Of a stretch of 14,748 nt of DNA, positions 1-5,550 are shown piece by piece. A program made the position numbers and the translations under genes. Position 1 is the stretch's first letter, and each line of letters starts with the position of its first letter. This DNA comes from an uncultured Bacilli bacterium (lineage in GTDB: Bacteria > Bacillota_I > Bacilli_A > RF39 > UBA660), in contig CAKORS010000023.1 of NCBI GenBank assembly GCA_934101605.1, positions 1 through 14,748 of the forward strand. Direction: 5' to 3'. The notes beneath the pieces were generated by a model. It was not told the origin of the DNA. It saw only the letters and a program-made list of their open reading frames with translations, and ran no database searches.

Positions 1-559
1 ATATAGGGGAGAATGGAATAAGGTTTTTGGAAATAATAATCCAATATATATTGAGATTGGTAGTGGTAAGTGTAAATTTTTATATGAATTTTCTAAAAAA
101 TATAAAGATATTAATTTTATTGGAGTTGAAAAATTTGCTAGTGTTTTAGCTTTAGGAATTAAAGCTCATGATTTTTCTAATAGCAATATTAGATTTATAA
201 ATATAGATGCTATAGAACTTGATAGGGTTTTTGATCATGAAGTTGATAGAATTTATCTTAATTTTTCTGATCCTTGGCCTAAATTTCGACATGAAAAAAG
301 AAGACTTACGAGTTATAATTATTTAAAAAGTTATGATAATTTATTTAAAAAAGATTGTTATATAGAGTTTAAAACTGATAATGAGGGACTTTTTAGTTAT
401 TCTTTATGTTCTTTATCTCAATATGGATATGTTTTAGAAGAAGTATGTTTAGATTTGCAACAATCTGAAAATAGTGATAATATTAAGACAGAATATGAAG
501 AGAAGTTTAGTAGTAAGGGTTTTAAAATTTTTAAATTAAAAGCTTTAAAAAAACTTTGA
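1..559 (+). CDS. trmB: tRNA (guanine-N7-)-methyltransferase, 5' end missing
   Basis: TrmB uses S-adenosylmethionine to methylate N7 of G46 in the variable loop of tRNAs in the cytosol. The frame is open from base 2 to a TGA at 557-559, giving 185 residues. Family proteins are usually about 210-220 residues, so about 30 N-terminal residues lie outside the window. Seen directly: the SAM-binding glycine motif EIGSGK near residues 18-23, the acidic GVEKF strand end, the signature DPWPKFRHEKRRLT, the TDN motif in EFKTDN, and the C-terminal TEYEEKF. In this family the usual loop reads GxGKG; here Cys replaces the second Gly, a minor change. The TGA stop overlaps the -35 region of the next promoter, so the gene ends one transcription unit and the next starts at once. 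The TGA stop also argues against a code with TGA as Trp. Confidence 0.95.
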   Translation, partial: YRGEWNKVFGNNNPIYIEIGSGKCKFLYEFSKKYKDINFIGVEKFASVLALGIKAHDFSNSNIRFINIDAIELDRVFDHEVDRIYLNFSDPWPKFRHEKRRLTSYNYLKSYDNLFKKDCYIEFKTDNEGLFSYSLCSLSQYGYVLEEVCLDLQQSENSDNIKTEYEEKFSSKGFKIFKLKALKKL

Positions 560-583
560 TTTTGTATATATATTTGTTATAAT
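556..583 (+). promoter_or_regulatory. Extended -10 promoter for the lipoprotein-YtxH operon
   Basis: TTGATT (556-561) and TATAAT (578-583) are separated by 16 bp, with TG at 575-576 giving an extended -10. The -35 box overlaps the trmB stop. The predicted start site is near 590, which would leave only about 8 nt of leader before the ATG at 598 and would place the AGAGGTG ribosome binding site (about 586-592) at or across the transcript's 5' end. Either the start site is a little upstream or the leader is extremely short. Confidence 0.65.
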
Positions 584-597
584 AAAAGAGGTGAATA

Positions 598-1269
598 ATG
601 AAAAATAGATGGTTAGCTTTATTAATAGCTGTTTTAGTTATATCTATGTGTGGTTGCACCAATATAAATAAATTAGATTATGAAGATATCGCTATTGAGT
701 CTTCTAAAAAACATTCTAAGACGAATGTTGCAGTAGGGGGATATAATCTTTTTTTACCTAGAGGTATGACTTTAGTAAATGATAGTAATAATAATTTAGT
801 GTTATATTCTAGTGGTAGAAAGTTTTATTTCTATGTTGATTTAATTAGTTATTATAATAAAAAGGATAATAGTTATATTAATACTCAAGATGGAATTTAT
901 AATGAGACTTTTTCTGTTAATGGTAAAGATATGAAAATCTTTATTAAAGAACATGATGATAAGTATTATTTAGTTGTTTGTTATAATTATGCAAAAATTG
1001 AAGTTGTTACTGATCAAATAAAAGAAGATTTATCTAAGAGTGTTTTGGTATTAAATAATATTAAATATAATGATACTATTGTAGAGTCATTGGTAGGACA
1101 TAGTAATTTTGATTATAATGAGGAACAATTTAATTTAGATGTTCCTAGTGATAGAGATAGTAGTTCTAACAATAATGGTCAATTTTTACAGTATGAGGAA
1201 GAATTTGGTAATTATACTGAAGATATACCGGATGAAGATAAAATAGACGTTAAAAATCAAGATAATTAA
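598..1269 (+). CDS. Putative lipoprotein of unknown function
   Basis: I do not recognise a named family for this 223-residue protein. The first 20 residues (basic start MKNR, hydrophobic stretch, then MCGC) look like a lipoprotein signal peptide, with Cys20 the likely lipidated residue; the residues before it (M-C-G) deviate from the usual L-A/S-G/A lipobox, and Cys18 is a less likely alternative. Residues about 45-160 are rich in alternating hydrophobic and polar residues, suggesting a compact beta-rich extracellular domain. The last 60 residues are acidic, Asn/Ser/Asp-rich and probably disordered. It is first in an operon with an acidic cytoplasmic protein and two small membrane proteins: the stop TAA is followed by AGAGGTG and the next ATG only 10 bases later. 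Membrane-surface location is inferred from the signal only. Confidence 0.75.
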   Translation: MKNRWLALLIAVLVISMCGCTNINKLDYEDIAIESSKKHSKTNVAVGGYNLFLPRGMTLVNDSNNNLVLYSSGRKFYFYVDLISYYNKKDNSYINTQDGIYNETFSVNGKDMKIFIKEHDDKYYLVVCYNYAKIEVVTDQIKEDLSKSVLVLNNIKYNDTIVESLVGHSNFDYNEEQFNLDVPSDRDSSSNNNGQFLQYEEEFGNYTEDIPDEDKIDVKNQDN

Positions 1270-1279
1270 GAGGTGTTAT

Positions 1280-2125
1280 ATGAAACTAATTGATAAACTT
1301 AAAAATGCTTTATTTGAAGATGTAGAAGATGAAGAGGAAGAAGAAATTGCTAAACAAGTTGATGTTGAAAAAACTATAGATTTAGATAATGCTAGTAGAG
1401 TTACTAAAAGTAGAGTAAGAGATAAAAAATATGAAGAGTTTGATGAAAAAGAAATAGAAGAAGATTCTACTTTTATTAAACCTTTTGATTTTAATGACAT
1501 GGAAAAGAAAAGTCCTGTTATTTTTGATGATGAAGATTTCTTAAGTGATACTAGAGAAATAGAGTTTAAGGAAGTACCAAAAAAAGAAGAGAAGATTCTT
1601 TATCGGGGAACTTATGAAGCTAAGTTAGAAGAAAAAAATAAAGAGAAGTTTAAACCTTCTCCAGTTATTTCTCCAGTATATGGAGTGTTAAATCAAAATT
1701 ATACTGTTGCTTTAGAAGAACAAAAGCAAGAGATTAAAGAGTTTGATCATTTCCGTATAGAAAGAAATAAGGAAGATGAAAACAAGATTGATTTTGATAC
1801 AGTTAGGCAAAAAGCTTTTGGTATTAATTCAAATGATGATTCTTCTGTAGAAGATAATGGTGTGTTGTATGAAATGAAGGATGAAAAATCAAATCCTGAA
1901 ATAAGTAAAATAACTTTAGGTGATGCAGAAGAGTATTTTGATGATTTGGGTTTAGAGTATAATGTTGATTATAAAGCATCTGAAAAGGGGTCAATTAAGA
2001 ATGAACATATTACAGCAAAGGTTGATGATGATACAAAAGAGATTATAAAAGATGATACTGATGATGCTGAAGAAAAGAATTTATATGACTTAATTGATTT
2101 AATGTATGATGGTAAGGAGGAATAA
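1280..2125 (+). CDS. Acidic, largely disordered protein with short conserved-looking motifs
   Basis: This 281-residue protein is strongly acidic (an uninterrupted Asp/Glu run near residues 14-22) and contains no obvious enzyme motif. Three short stretches stand out. Residues 1-13 (MKLIDKLKNALFE) can form an amphipathic helix like the membrane-targeting N-terminus of SepF. Residues 124-135 (FKPSPVISPVYG) resemble, from memory, the linear motif in the N-terminal part of Bacillus SftA/FtsK-type DNA translocases. The C-terminus NLYDLIDLMYDG is a hydrophobic patch in an otherwise charged tail. In Bacillus the sftA (ytpS) gene lies close to ytxG and ytxH, and here the gene directly precedes a YtxG-like and a YtxH gene, so a role at the membrane or division site is possible. 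That is inference; function is unknown. The stop is 2 bases before the next start, and AAGGAGG lies in the last codons. Confidence 0.8.
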   Translation: MKLIDKLKNALFEDVEDEEEEEIAKQVDVEKTIDLDNASRVTKSRVRDKKYEEFDEKEIEEDSTFIKPFDFNDMEKKSPVIFDDEDFLSDTREIEFKEVPKKEEKILYRGTYEAKLEEKNKEKFKPSPVISPVYGVLNQNYTVALEEQKQEIKEFDHFRIERNKEDENKIDFDTVRQKAFGINSNDDSSVEDNGVLYEMKDEKSNPEISKITLGDAEEYFDDLGLEYNVDYKASEKGSIKNEHITAKVDDDTKEIIKDDTDDAEEKNLYDLIDLMYDGKEE

Positions 2126-2127
2126 AA

Positions 2128-2424
2128 ATGGTGTTAAATGATGTATTGTTATCTACTTTATTGTTTTTACTTATTGTGCTTGCAATAGTTTTAATAGTTT
2201 TTATAATAAAAATGTTATATACAATGCAGAAAGTGGATATAATATTAGAGGATGTTTCAAAGAAGCTTAATAGTGTTAATGGTTTATTTGAAGCAGTGGA
2301 TAAGGTTAGTGAAAGTATTAGTAATTTTGGTAATACTTTGGCTGGTAAATTAGCTCTAATATCTTCTAAATTATTTGGAAGATTTAGAAAGAAGAAAGAG
2401 GAGGATTATTATGAAGAATATTAG
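2128..2424 (+). CDS. DUF948-like (YtxG-type) small membrane protein
   Basis: A 98-residue protein with one strong N-terminal transmembrane helix (about residues 7-31, almost all Leu/Ile/Val/Phe) followed by an amphipathic helical region (KVDIILEDVSKKLNSV...), and a charged C-terminus FRKKKEEDYYEEY. This layout is that of the DUF948 family, whose Bacillus member YtxG sits beside YtxH and is linked to general stress; no biochemical role is established that I know of. A ribosome binding site AAGGAGG precedes the ATG, within the last codons of the upstream gene. The 3' end overlaps the following YtxH gene by 14 bases, so the two are translationally coupled. Confidence 0.75.
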   Translation: MVLNDVLLSTLLFLLIVLAIVLIVFIIKMLYTMQKVDIILEDVSKKLNSVNGLFEAVDKVSESISNFGNTLAGKLALISSKLFGRFRKKKEEDYYEEY

Positions 2425-2803
2425 TAAATTTATAGCTGGTGTAGGAGTAGGTGTAGGTTTAGGAATGTTATTTGCACCTCAAAGTGGAAGTGAAACAAGA
2501 AAACAATTAAAGGAAAAACTTGATGATTTAATGAATAAAGTAAAAGAAATAGATGTAAAAGAAGTAAAAATGAATTTTGAAAAGAAAATTGACAGCATAA
2601 AAAAAGAATTAAAAGATTTAGATAAAGAAAAGGTTTTATCTATTGCAAAAGATAAATCTGATAAGATTATGAAGAGTATTGAAGATTTAGCAAAATCTGC
2701 TAAAAAGAAAGCTACTCCGGTTGTTGAAGATGCAGTTGAATCATTAAGACAAACTGCTATTAAAGTAACAAAAGAAGTATTAAAAAAATTAGAAAATAAT
2801 TAG
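2411..2803 (+). CDS. YtxH domain protein
   Basis: This 130-residue protein has a glycine-rich transmembrane segment (residues about 4-22, IAGVGVGVGLGMLFAP) followed by the family signature FAPQSGSETRKQL and then a long lysine-rich amphipathic helix to the C-terminus. This is the standard YtxH architecture; members are small membrane-anchored proteins, several stress-induced in Firmicutes, without a known reaction. The open frame extends upstream to 2375, but the ATG at 2411 is chosen because GAGGAGG-type bases (about 2398-2404) lie just before it and the protein then begins with the typical MKN-hydrophobic start. The gene overlaps the end of the DUF948-like gene and closes the operon; a clear terminator starts 14 bases after its stop. 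Confidence 0.88.
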   Translation: MKNISKFIAGVGVGVGLGMLFAPQSGSETRKQLKEKLDDLMNKVKEIDVKEVKMNFEKKIDSIKKELKDLDKEKVLSIAKDKSDKIMKSIEDLAKSAKKKATPVVEDAVESLRQTAIKVTKEVLKKLENN

Positions 2804-2816
2804 TGTAAATAATAAT

Positions 2817-2845
2817 GTCAATTGTATAAAAGCAATTGACTTTTT
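2817..2845 (+). terminator. Intrinsic terminator of the YtxH operon
   Basis: GTCAATTG (2817-2824), an 8-nt loop, and CAATTGAC (2833-2840) form a perfect 8-bp stem followed by TTTTT (2841-2845). Confidence 0.85.
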
Positions 2846-2864
2846 ATATAAAAAATATTATGAT

Positions 2865-2870
2865 TATAAT
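2865..2870 (+). promoter_or_regulatory. Candidate -10 box for a small RNA
   Basis: A perfect TATAAT with TG three bases upstream (TGATTATAAT). No good -35 is present at 16-18 bp; TTGACT at 2836-2841 is 23 bp away and inside the preceding terminator. Transcription would begin near 2877. Confidence 0.45.
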
Positions 2871-2875
2871 GCGTG

Positions 2876-2967
2876 GTGATAACCCGCACCATATTTCATG
2901 GTAAAGTGATTTATGGTATTCAACCAAAACCCCCTGAAGAGAGCATTTAACAGTGCTCTCATTTTTT
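2876..2967 (+). ncRNA. Candidate structured small RNA with its own terminator
   Basis: Between the YtxH terminator and the DUF7695-like gene lies about 90 bases much richer in G+C than its surroundings. It follows a TATAAT box and ends in an intrinsic terminator. Possible helices seen: TGGTG/CACCA (2874-2878 with 2887-2891), ACCAT/ATGGT (2888-2892 with 2898-2902), TGGT/ACCA (2914-2917 with 2923-2926), and the terminal GAGAGCA/TGCTCTC. The first two overlap and are alternatives, as in a switch. An ACCCCC run is unpaired just before the terminator. I do not recognise an Rfam family: it lacks tmRNA, RNase P, SRP and 6S hallmarks. A GTG-initiated 24-codon frame (2876-2950) exists but has no ribosome binding site and uses codons (CGC, ACC, CCC) foreign to the neighbours. 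No gene follows within 200 bases, so a stand-alone RNA is likelier than a riboswitch. Confidence 0.4.
2939..2967 (+). terminator. Intrinsic terminator of the candidate small RNA
   Basis: GAGAGCA (2939-2945), loop of 8, TGCTCTC (2954-2960), then A and TTTTTT (2962-2967). A perfect 7-bp GC-containing stem with a U-tract on the + strand only. Confidence 0.75.
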
Positions 2968-2994
2968 ATGCCCATTTTATAAGGGTTTGTGAGG

Positions 2995-3008
2995 TATCAG
3001 TATTGATA
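2995..3008. repeat. 14-bp inverted repeat
   Basis: TATCA-GTAT-TGATA, a perfect inverted repeat with a 4-bp centre. It lies 7 bp before an 11-bp tandem repeat. No gene uses it as an obvious operator. It could be a recombinase core-type site or a chance palindrome in AT-rich DNA. Confidence 0.4.
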
Positions 3009-3015
3009 AAATAAT

Positions 3016-3037
3016 TTTAGGTACAATTTAGGTACAA
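3016..3037. repeat. Two perfect tandem copies of an 11-bp unit
   Basis: The unit TTTAGGTACAA occurs at 3016-3026 and again at 3027-3037 with no mismatch. An 11-bp period places both copies on the same face of the helix, as expected for a DNA-binding protein site. Tyrosine-recombinase arm sites and the 3' ends of some phage integrase genes (which encode a LGTK-like tail) look similar; here one frame reads NLGTKKDDLKIVH then stops. An association with a lost integrase is inference. Confidence 0.5.
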
Positions 3038-3060
3038 AAAAAGATGATTTAAAAATAGTT

Positions 3061-3107
3061 CATTGAAGAAAAATGGCGAAGGCGACAAAAATTCTCAATG
3101 CTTTTTT
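3061..3107 (+). terminator. Terminator-like hairpin with a GC-rich loop
   Basis: CATTGA (3061-3066) pairs with TCAATG (3095-3100), and after one bulged A, GAA (3068-3070) pairs with TTC (3092-3094); TTTTTT follows at 3102-3107. The 21-base loop contains TGGCGAAGGCGAC, unusually G+C-rich for this window. It has the form of an intrinsic terminator, but the loop is long and the transcript it would end is unclear: nothing between 2968 and 3060 looks like a gene. Confidence 0.45.
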
Positions 3108-3145
3108 ACAATGATAAGAACAATATAGATTTCATTTGTATGGTT

Positions 3146-3198
3146 GTAGTATTATACCGCAAACGGTAGTATATGATTGATATATATTATGGTATAAT
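3146..3198 (+). promoter_or_regulatory. Extended -10 promoter with operator-like repeats
   Basis: TGGTATAAT (3190-3198) is an extended -10 box. No -35 is found at normal spacing (TTGATA at 3177 is only 10 bp away). Over the -35 zone lie an inverted repeat TACCG-CAAA-CGGTA (3155-3168) and two copies of GTAGTAT (3146-3152 and 3166-3172) exactly 20 bp apart, i.e. two helical turns. This is where a repressor or activator would bind. The expected transcription start (about 3205) coincides with the ATG at 3204. Confidence 0.55.
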
Positions 3199-3203
3199 AT
3201 ATT

Positions 3204-3422
3204 ATGAGTAGAGAGCTTATGGAAAAGAAAGATGAAATAATTAGCAATAAAATTAAATGTAAAAAATGTGGAGATGTTATAGAATCTAAAAATATAAATT
3301 ATTATAAAAGATGCTCTTGCGGAGCAATAGTAATAGATGGAGGAAAATACTATTTAATAAGAATTGGAAATGAAGAAGATTATGTAGAATTATCTACAAT
3401 CAAAAATGTATCTTGCAAATGA
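3204..3422 (+). CDS. DUF7695-like small zinc-binding protein
   Basis: A 72-residue protein with CKKCGDVIESK (Cys19, Cys22), then CSCG (Cys37, Cys39), then the tail VIDGGKYYLIRIGNEEDYVELS. This pattern matches, from memory, a short family (DUF7695) common in phage and integrative-element genomes; the four cysteines probably bind one zinc ion. No function is known to me. The ATG at 3204 lacks a ribosome binding site and lies only 5 bases after the -10 box, so the mRNA is probably leaderless. The alternative is ATG 3219 (Met6), with only a weak AGAGAG three bases upstream. A short hairpin TGCAAA/TTTGCA (3414-3429) brackets the stop codon but has no U-tract. The neighbourhood of repeats suggests accessory DNA. 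Confidence 0.75.
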   Translation: MSRELMEKKDEIISNKIKCKKCGDVIESKNINYYKRCSCGAIVIDGGKYYLIRIGNEEDYVELSTIKNVSCK

Positions 3423-3497
3423 TTTTGCATATAATATTAAAGAAATGCTTGATTTTTGAAAAAAATAGGTTATTATATACGTCAAAATCACAAAAAA

Positions 3498-3519
3498 ACC
3501 AAAAAAAATGTTTTTTGGT
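3498..3519 (-). terminator. Inverted repeat, terminator-like only on the minus strand
   Basis: ACCAAAAAA (3498-3506) and TTTTTTGGT (3511-3519) form a 9-bp stem with a 4-base loop. Read on the + strand it is followed by A residues; read on the - strand it is followed by six T residues (complement of 3492-3497). It would thus stop leftward transcription, yet no leftward gene is visible downstream. It may simply separate the two promoters. Confidence 0.4.
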
Positions 3520-3528
3520 AAAAATGTA

Positions 3529-3537
3529 TGCTATAAT
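3529..3537 (+). promoter_or_regulatory. Extended -10 promoter of the zinc-ribbon/PrsW operon
   Basis: TGCTATAAT, an extended -10 box, 23 bases before the ATG at 3561, with AAGGAGG in between. No convincing -35; the upstream region at the expected distance is the inverted repeat at 3498-3519. Confidence 0.6.
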
Positions 3538-3560
3538 TGATGTAGAATAAGGAGGATTAT

Positions 3561-4274
3561 ATGGCTTTAATTAAGTGTCCTGAATGTAATCATAGTATTA
3601 GTAGTCAGGCTGATATATGTCCACACTGTGGATATGAATTAAATGAAAGGAAAAACGGTCAAAGTAAAGAAAATACTGGTAGTTCTAAAAGAAATTGGAA
3701 TTATAAGTATTTATTAGTGATATTAGTTTTAGCAGTTGGTGCTTTTTTAATATTTAGTTCACAAAAGAACAATAATACTAATAATAATGATAATAAAGAC
3801 GGAGGTTCAGCACCTTCTACTACTGAAGGCTTTTTAACTTATACAAATAAGAGTTTAGATATAAGTTTTGATTATCCTAATACGTATAAAACTATGCAGG
3901 ATAATAAAGGAAATATATATGTAGGTAAAAATATTGATAATCAGGGTGCTTTAATACCTTATATTATAATTGGGGTATCTAGTGATTATTCTAATTGTGT
4001 TCAGTTTTTGAATGCGTTTACTGATGCTTTAAGAGAGAACTACGGTGATGTTGTAATAACTATTGATATGTTATCTAATTATATAGGTAATAATTTAGTA
4101 TATGGAATACAGTATAAGTATACTTCTAGTGGACATGTTGTTATAGATAATAGATATGCAACTTTAATAAATAATAAAGTTTATATGGTAGGAACGAGGG
4201 AAGAAAATACTAATACAGAAGAGATGAATACTGTTGCTGGATATATATTAACAACTTTAAAGGGAGGTAATTAA
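3561..4274 (+). CDS. Zinc-ribbon, membrane-anchored protein with an extracytoplasmic domain
   Basis: A 237-residue protein in three parts. Residues 1-25 are a zinc ribbon with Cys6, Cys9, Cys20 and Cys23 (CPEC...CPHCG). A Lys/Ser-rich linker leads to one transmembrane helix at about residues 49-66. Residues 68-80 are an Asn/Asp-rich linker, followed by an outer domain (about 88-237) with the start LDISFDYPNTYKTM, which resembles PsbP-like or DUF1795-like folds; I cannot assign a family firmly. The topology puts the ribbon in the cytosol and the globular domain outside. The preceding AAGGAGG fixes the start. The stop is one base before the next gene's ATG, so it is co-translated with the PrsW-like protease, with which it also shares the MALIKC-type ribbon; it may be a partner or substrate of that protease (inference). 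Confidence 0.8.
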   Translation: MALIKCPECNHSISSQADICPHCGYELNERKNGQSKENTGSSKRNWNYKYLLVILVLAVGAFLIFSSQKNNNTNNNDNKDGGSAPSTTEGFLTYTNKSLDISFDYPNTYKTMQDNKGNIYVGKNIDNQGALIPYIIIGVSSDYSNCVQFLNAFTDALRENYGDVVITIDMLSNYIGNNLVYGIQYKYTSSGHVVIDNRYATLINNKVYMVGTREENTNTEEMNTVAGYILTTLKGGN

Positions 4275-4275
4275 T

Positions 4276-5457
4276 ATGGCATTAATAAAATGTAAGGAAT
4301 GTAATAAAGAGATTTCATCTACTGCTAAATTTTGTCCACATTGTGGTTATAAGAATGATATTGAAGTTTGTCCTGAATGTGGTAAAAAGATAAGTAGTAA
4401 TGATTCTACTTGTCCACATTGTGGTTATCCTTTAAAGAAAAAGTGTGCTAATAATATTATAGCTGAGAATTTGGATAAGATAACAGGAGCTAAATCTGAA
4501 AGTTATGTAACTTTTAAAGATTTATTTAAAAATACTTTTAAGAAACATGATGAAGAGGATTTGGATAAAGTGTTTGTATGTGGCAGCAAGGAAACTACTC
4601 TAGATATAAAAGATATTAATCCTAATAGTGCTAGTGCATGGGTATATTTTAAAATATTTATATTTTTCTTAATTGCTTATATCCCATGTCGTATAGGTTA
4701 TATAAATTATGGTAATACTAATTTTTTACCTGCGATGATTATGTTGGGTGCGTTTGCAATGCCTGTTGTTGTTTTAATATTCTTTTATGAGATAAATTTA
4801 TTTAGAAATATACCATTTTATAAGGTAATTAAATACTTTATTTTAGGTGGGGCTTTGAGCTTGATTCTTGCAATTTTATTTTTCTCTTTAGATATTAATA
4901 CTGATATATCAACTATTCAAGGAGCTTTAATGGTTGGTTTAATTGAGGAAGTAGCTAAAGCTGCTATAGTAGCAATATTTATATTTAAGAGTAAAAAATG
5001 TAATTATATATTAAATGGTTTATTAATTGGTGCTGCTGTTGGTGCTGGTTTTGCAGCATTTGAAACTGCAGGATATATTTTAAGATATGGAGTTAATTAT
5101 GGACTTCAAACTATGTTATATATTATTAAATTAAGAGGTTTCTTAGCTCCAGGAGGACATGTTGCATGGGCTGCTATTGAAGGGGCTGCATTAATGTTTG
5201 TAAAAGGATTTGATAAAATAGATAAGAGGCATTTAAACGACAAGAGATTTTTACTTATATGTTTAATTCCTATAATTGCTCATGGAATATGGGATATGCC
5301 TCTTAATGTTCCATATTGTGGGGTTCAAATTGCGGTTAGTATAGCAGCATGGCTAGTAATAATTTATTTTATAAATTTGGGATTAAAGCAAATAGATGAT
5401 GCAAAAAAGTTAGAAGTGCAGAAACAGGAGAAAGTTAAATTAGAGAAGCAAAAATAG
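4276..5457 (+). CDS. PrsW-family intramembrane protease with two N-terminal zinc ribbons
   Basis: A 393-residue membrane protein. Two zinc ribbons come first (Cys6/9/20/23 and Cys32/35/46/49), then a cytosolic linker to about residue 120, then some seven or eight hydrophobic segments, then a Lys/Glu-rich tail. The PrsW signature residues are present: Glu224-Glu225 in LIEEVAK, Glu263 in FAAFE, His295 in GGHVAW, and His336 with Asp340 in HGIWD. PrsW proteins are glutamic-type membrane-embedded proteases; the Bacillus founder cleaves the anti-sigma factor RsiW. Fusion to tandem zinc ribbons is common in uncultured Firmicutes and presumably serves recognition of a cytosolic partner. The gene follows its ribbon-bearing neighbour by one base, with AGGGAGG at 4261-4267. 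No sigma/anti-sigma pair lies nearby, so the substrate is unknown. A terminator follows at 5481. Confidence 0.9.
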   Translation: MALIKCKECNKEISSTAKFCPHCGYKNDIEVCPECGKKISSNDSTCPHCGYPLKKKCANNIIAENLDKITGAKSESYVTFKDLFKNTFKKHDEEDLDKVFVCGSKETTLDIKDINPNSASAWVYFKIFIFFLIAYIPCRIGYINYGNTNFLPAMIMLGAFAMPVVVLIFFYEINLFRNIPFYKVIKYFILGGALSLILAILFFSLDINTDISTIQGALMVGLIEEVAKAAIVAIFIFKSKKCNYILNGLLIGAAVGAGFAAFETAGYILRYGVNYGLQTMLYIIKLRGFLAPGGHVAWAAIEGAALMFVKGFDKIDKRHLNDKRFLLICLIPIIAHGIWDMPLNVPYCGVQIAVSIAAWLVIIYFINLGLKQIDDAKKLEVQKQEKVKLEKQK

Positions 5458-5480
5458 ATATATTATGAAGTGATATAGTA

Positions 5481-5519
5481 AATGTAGACAGTGAAAAAAG
5501 ACACAGTCTACATTTTTTT
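5481..5519 (+). terminator. Intrinsic terminator of the PrsW operon
   Basis: AATGTAGAC (5481-5489) pairs with GTCTACATT (5506-5514), extended inward after an A-A mismatch by GTG/CAC (5491-5493 with 5502-5504); a run of T ends at 5519. Confidence 0.85.
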
Positions 5520-5550
5520 GATATTATAAAATTAAAGGAGTGATAAAAAT

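Noticed and set aside
1276..1500. Minus-strand open frame of 74 codons, Ser/Leu-rich
   Set aside because: It is the complement of the Glu/Asp-rich start of the acidic protein; serine-rich low complexity, no ribosome binding site or promoter.
2375..2410. Upstream extension of the YtxH gene
   Set aside because: It would overlap the DUF948-like gene further, lacks a ribosome binding site, and adds a charged peptide before the standard MKN start.
2865..2967. tmRNA, RNase P RNA, SRP RNA or 6S RNA
   Set aside because: None of their conserved sequence blocks is present, and the length is wrong for all but a short SRP RNA, whose GGAA/GCAGC loop is absent.
3061..3107. Fragment of a 16S rRNA gene
   Set aside because: The match is limited to 13 bases; flanking sequence is A-rich and unlike rRNA.
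3073..3114. 13-codon frame MAKATKILNAFLQ
   Set aside because: Too short, inside a terminator-like hairpin, no ribosome binding site; the resemblance to recombinase starts is too weak to call a gene fragment.
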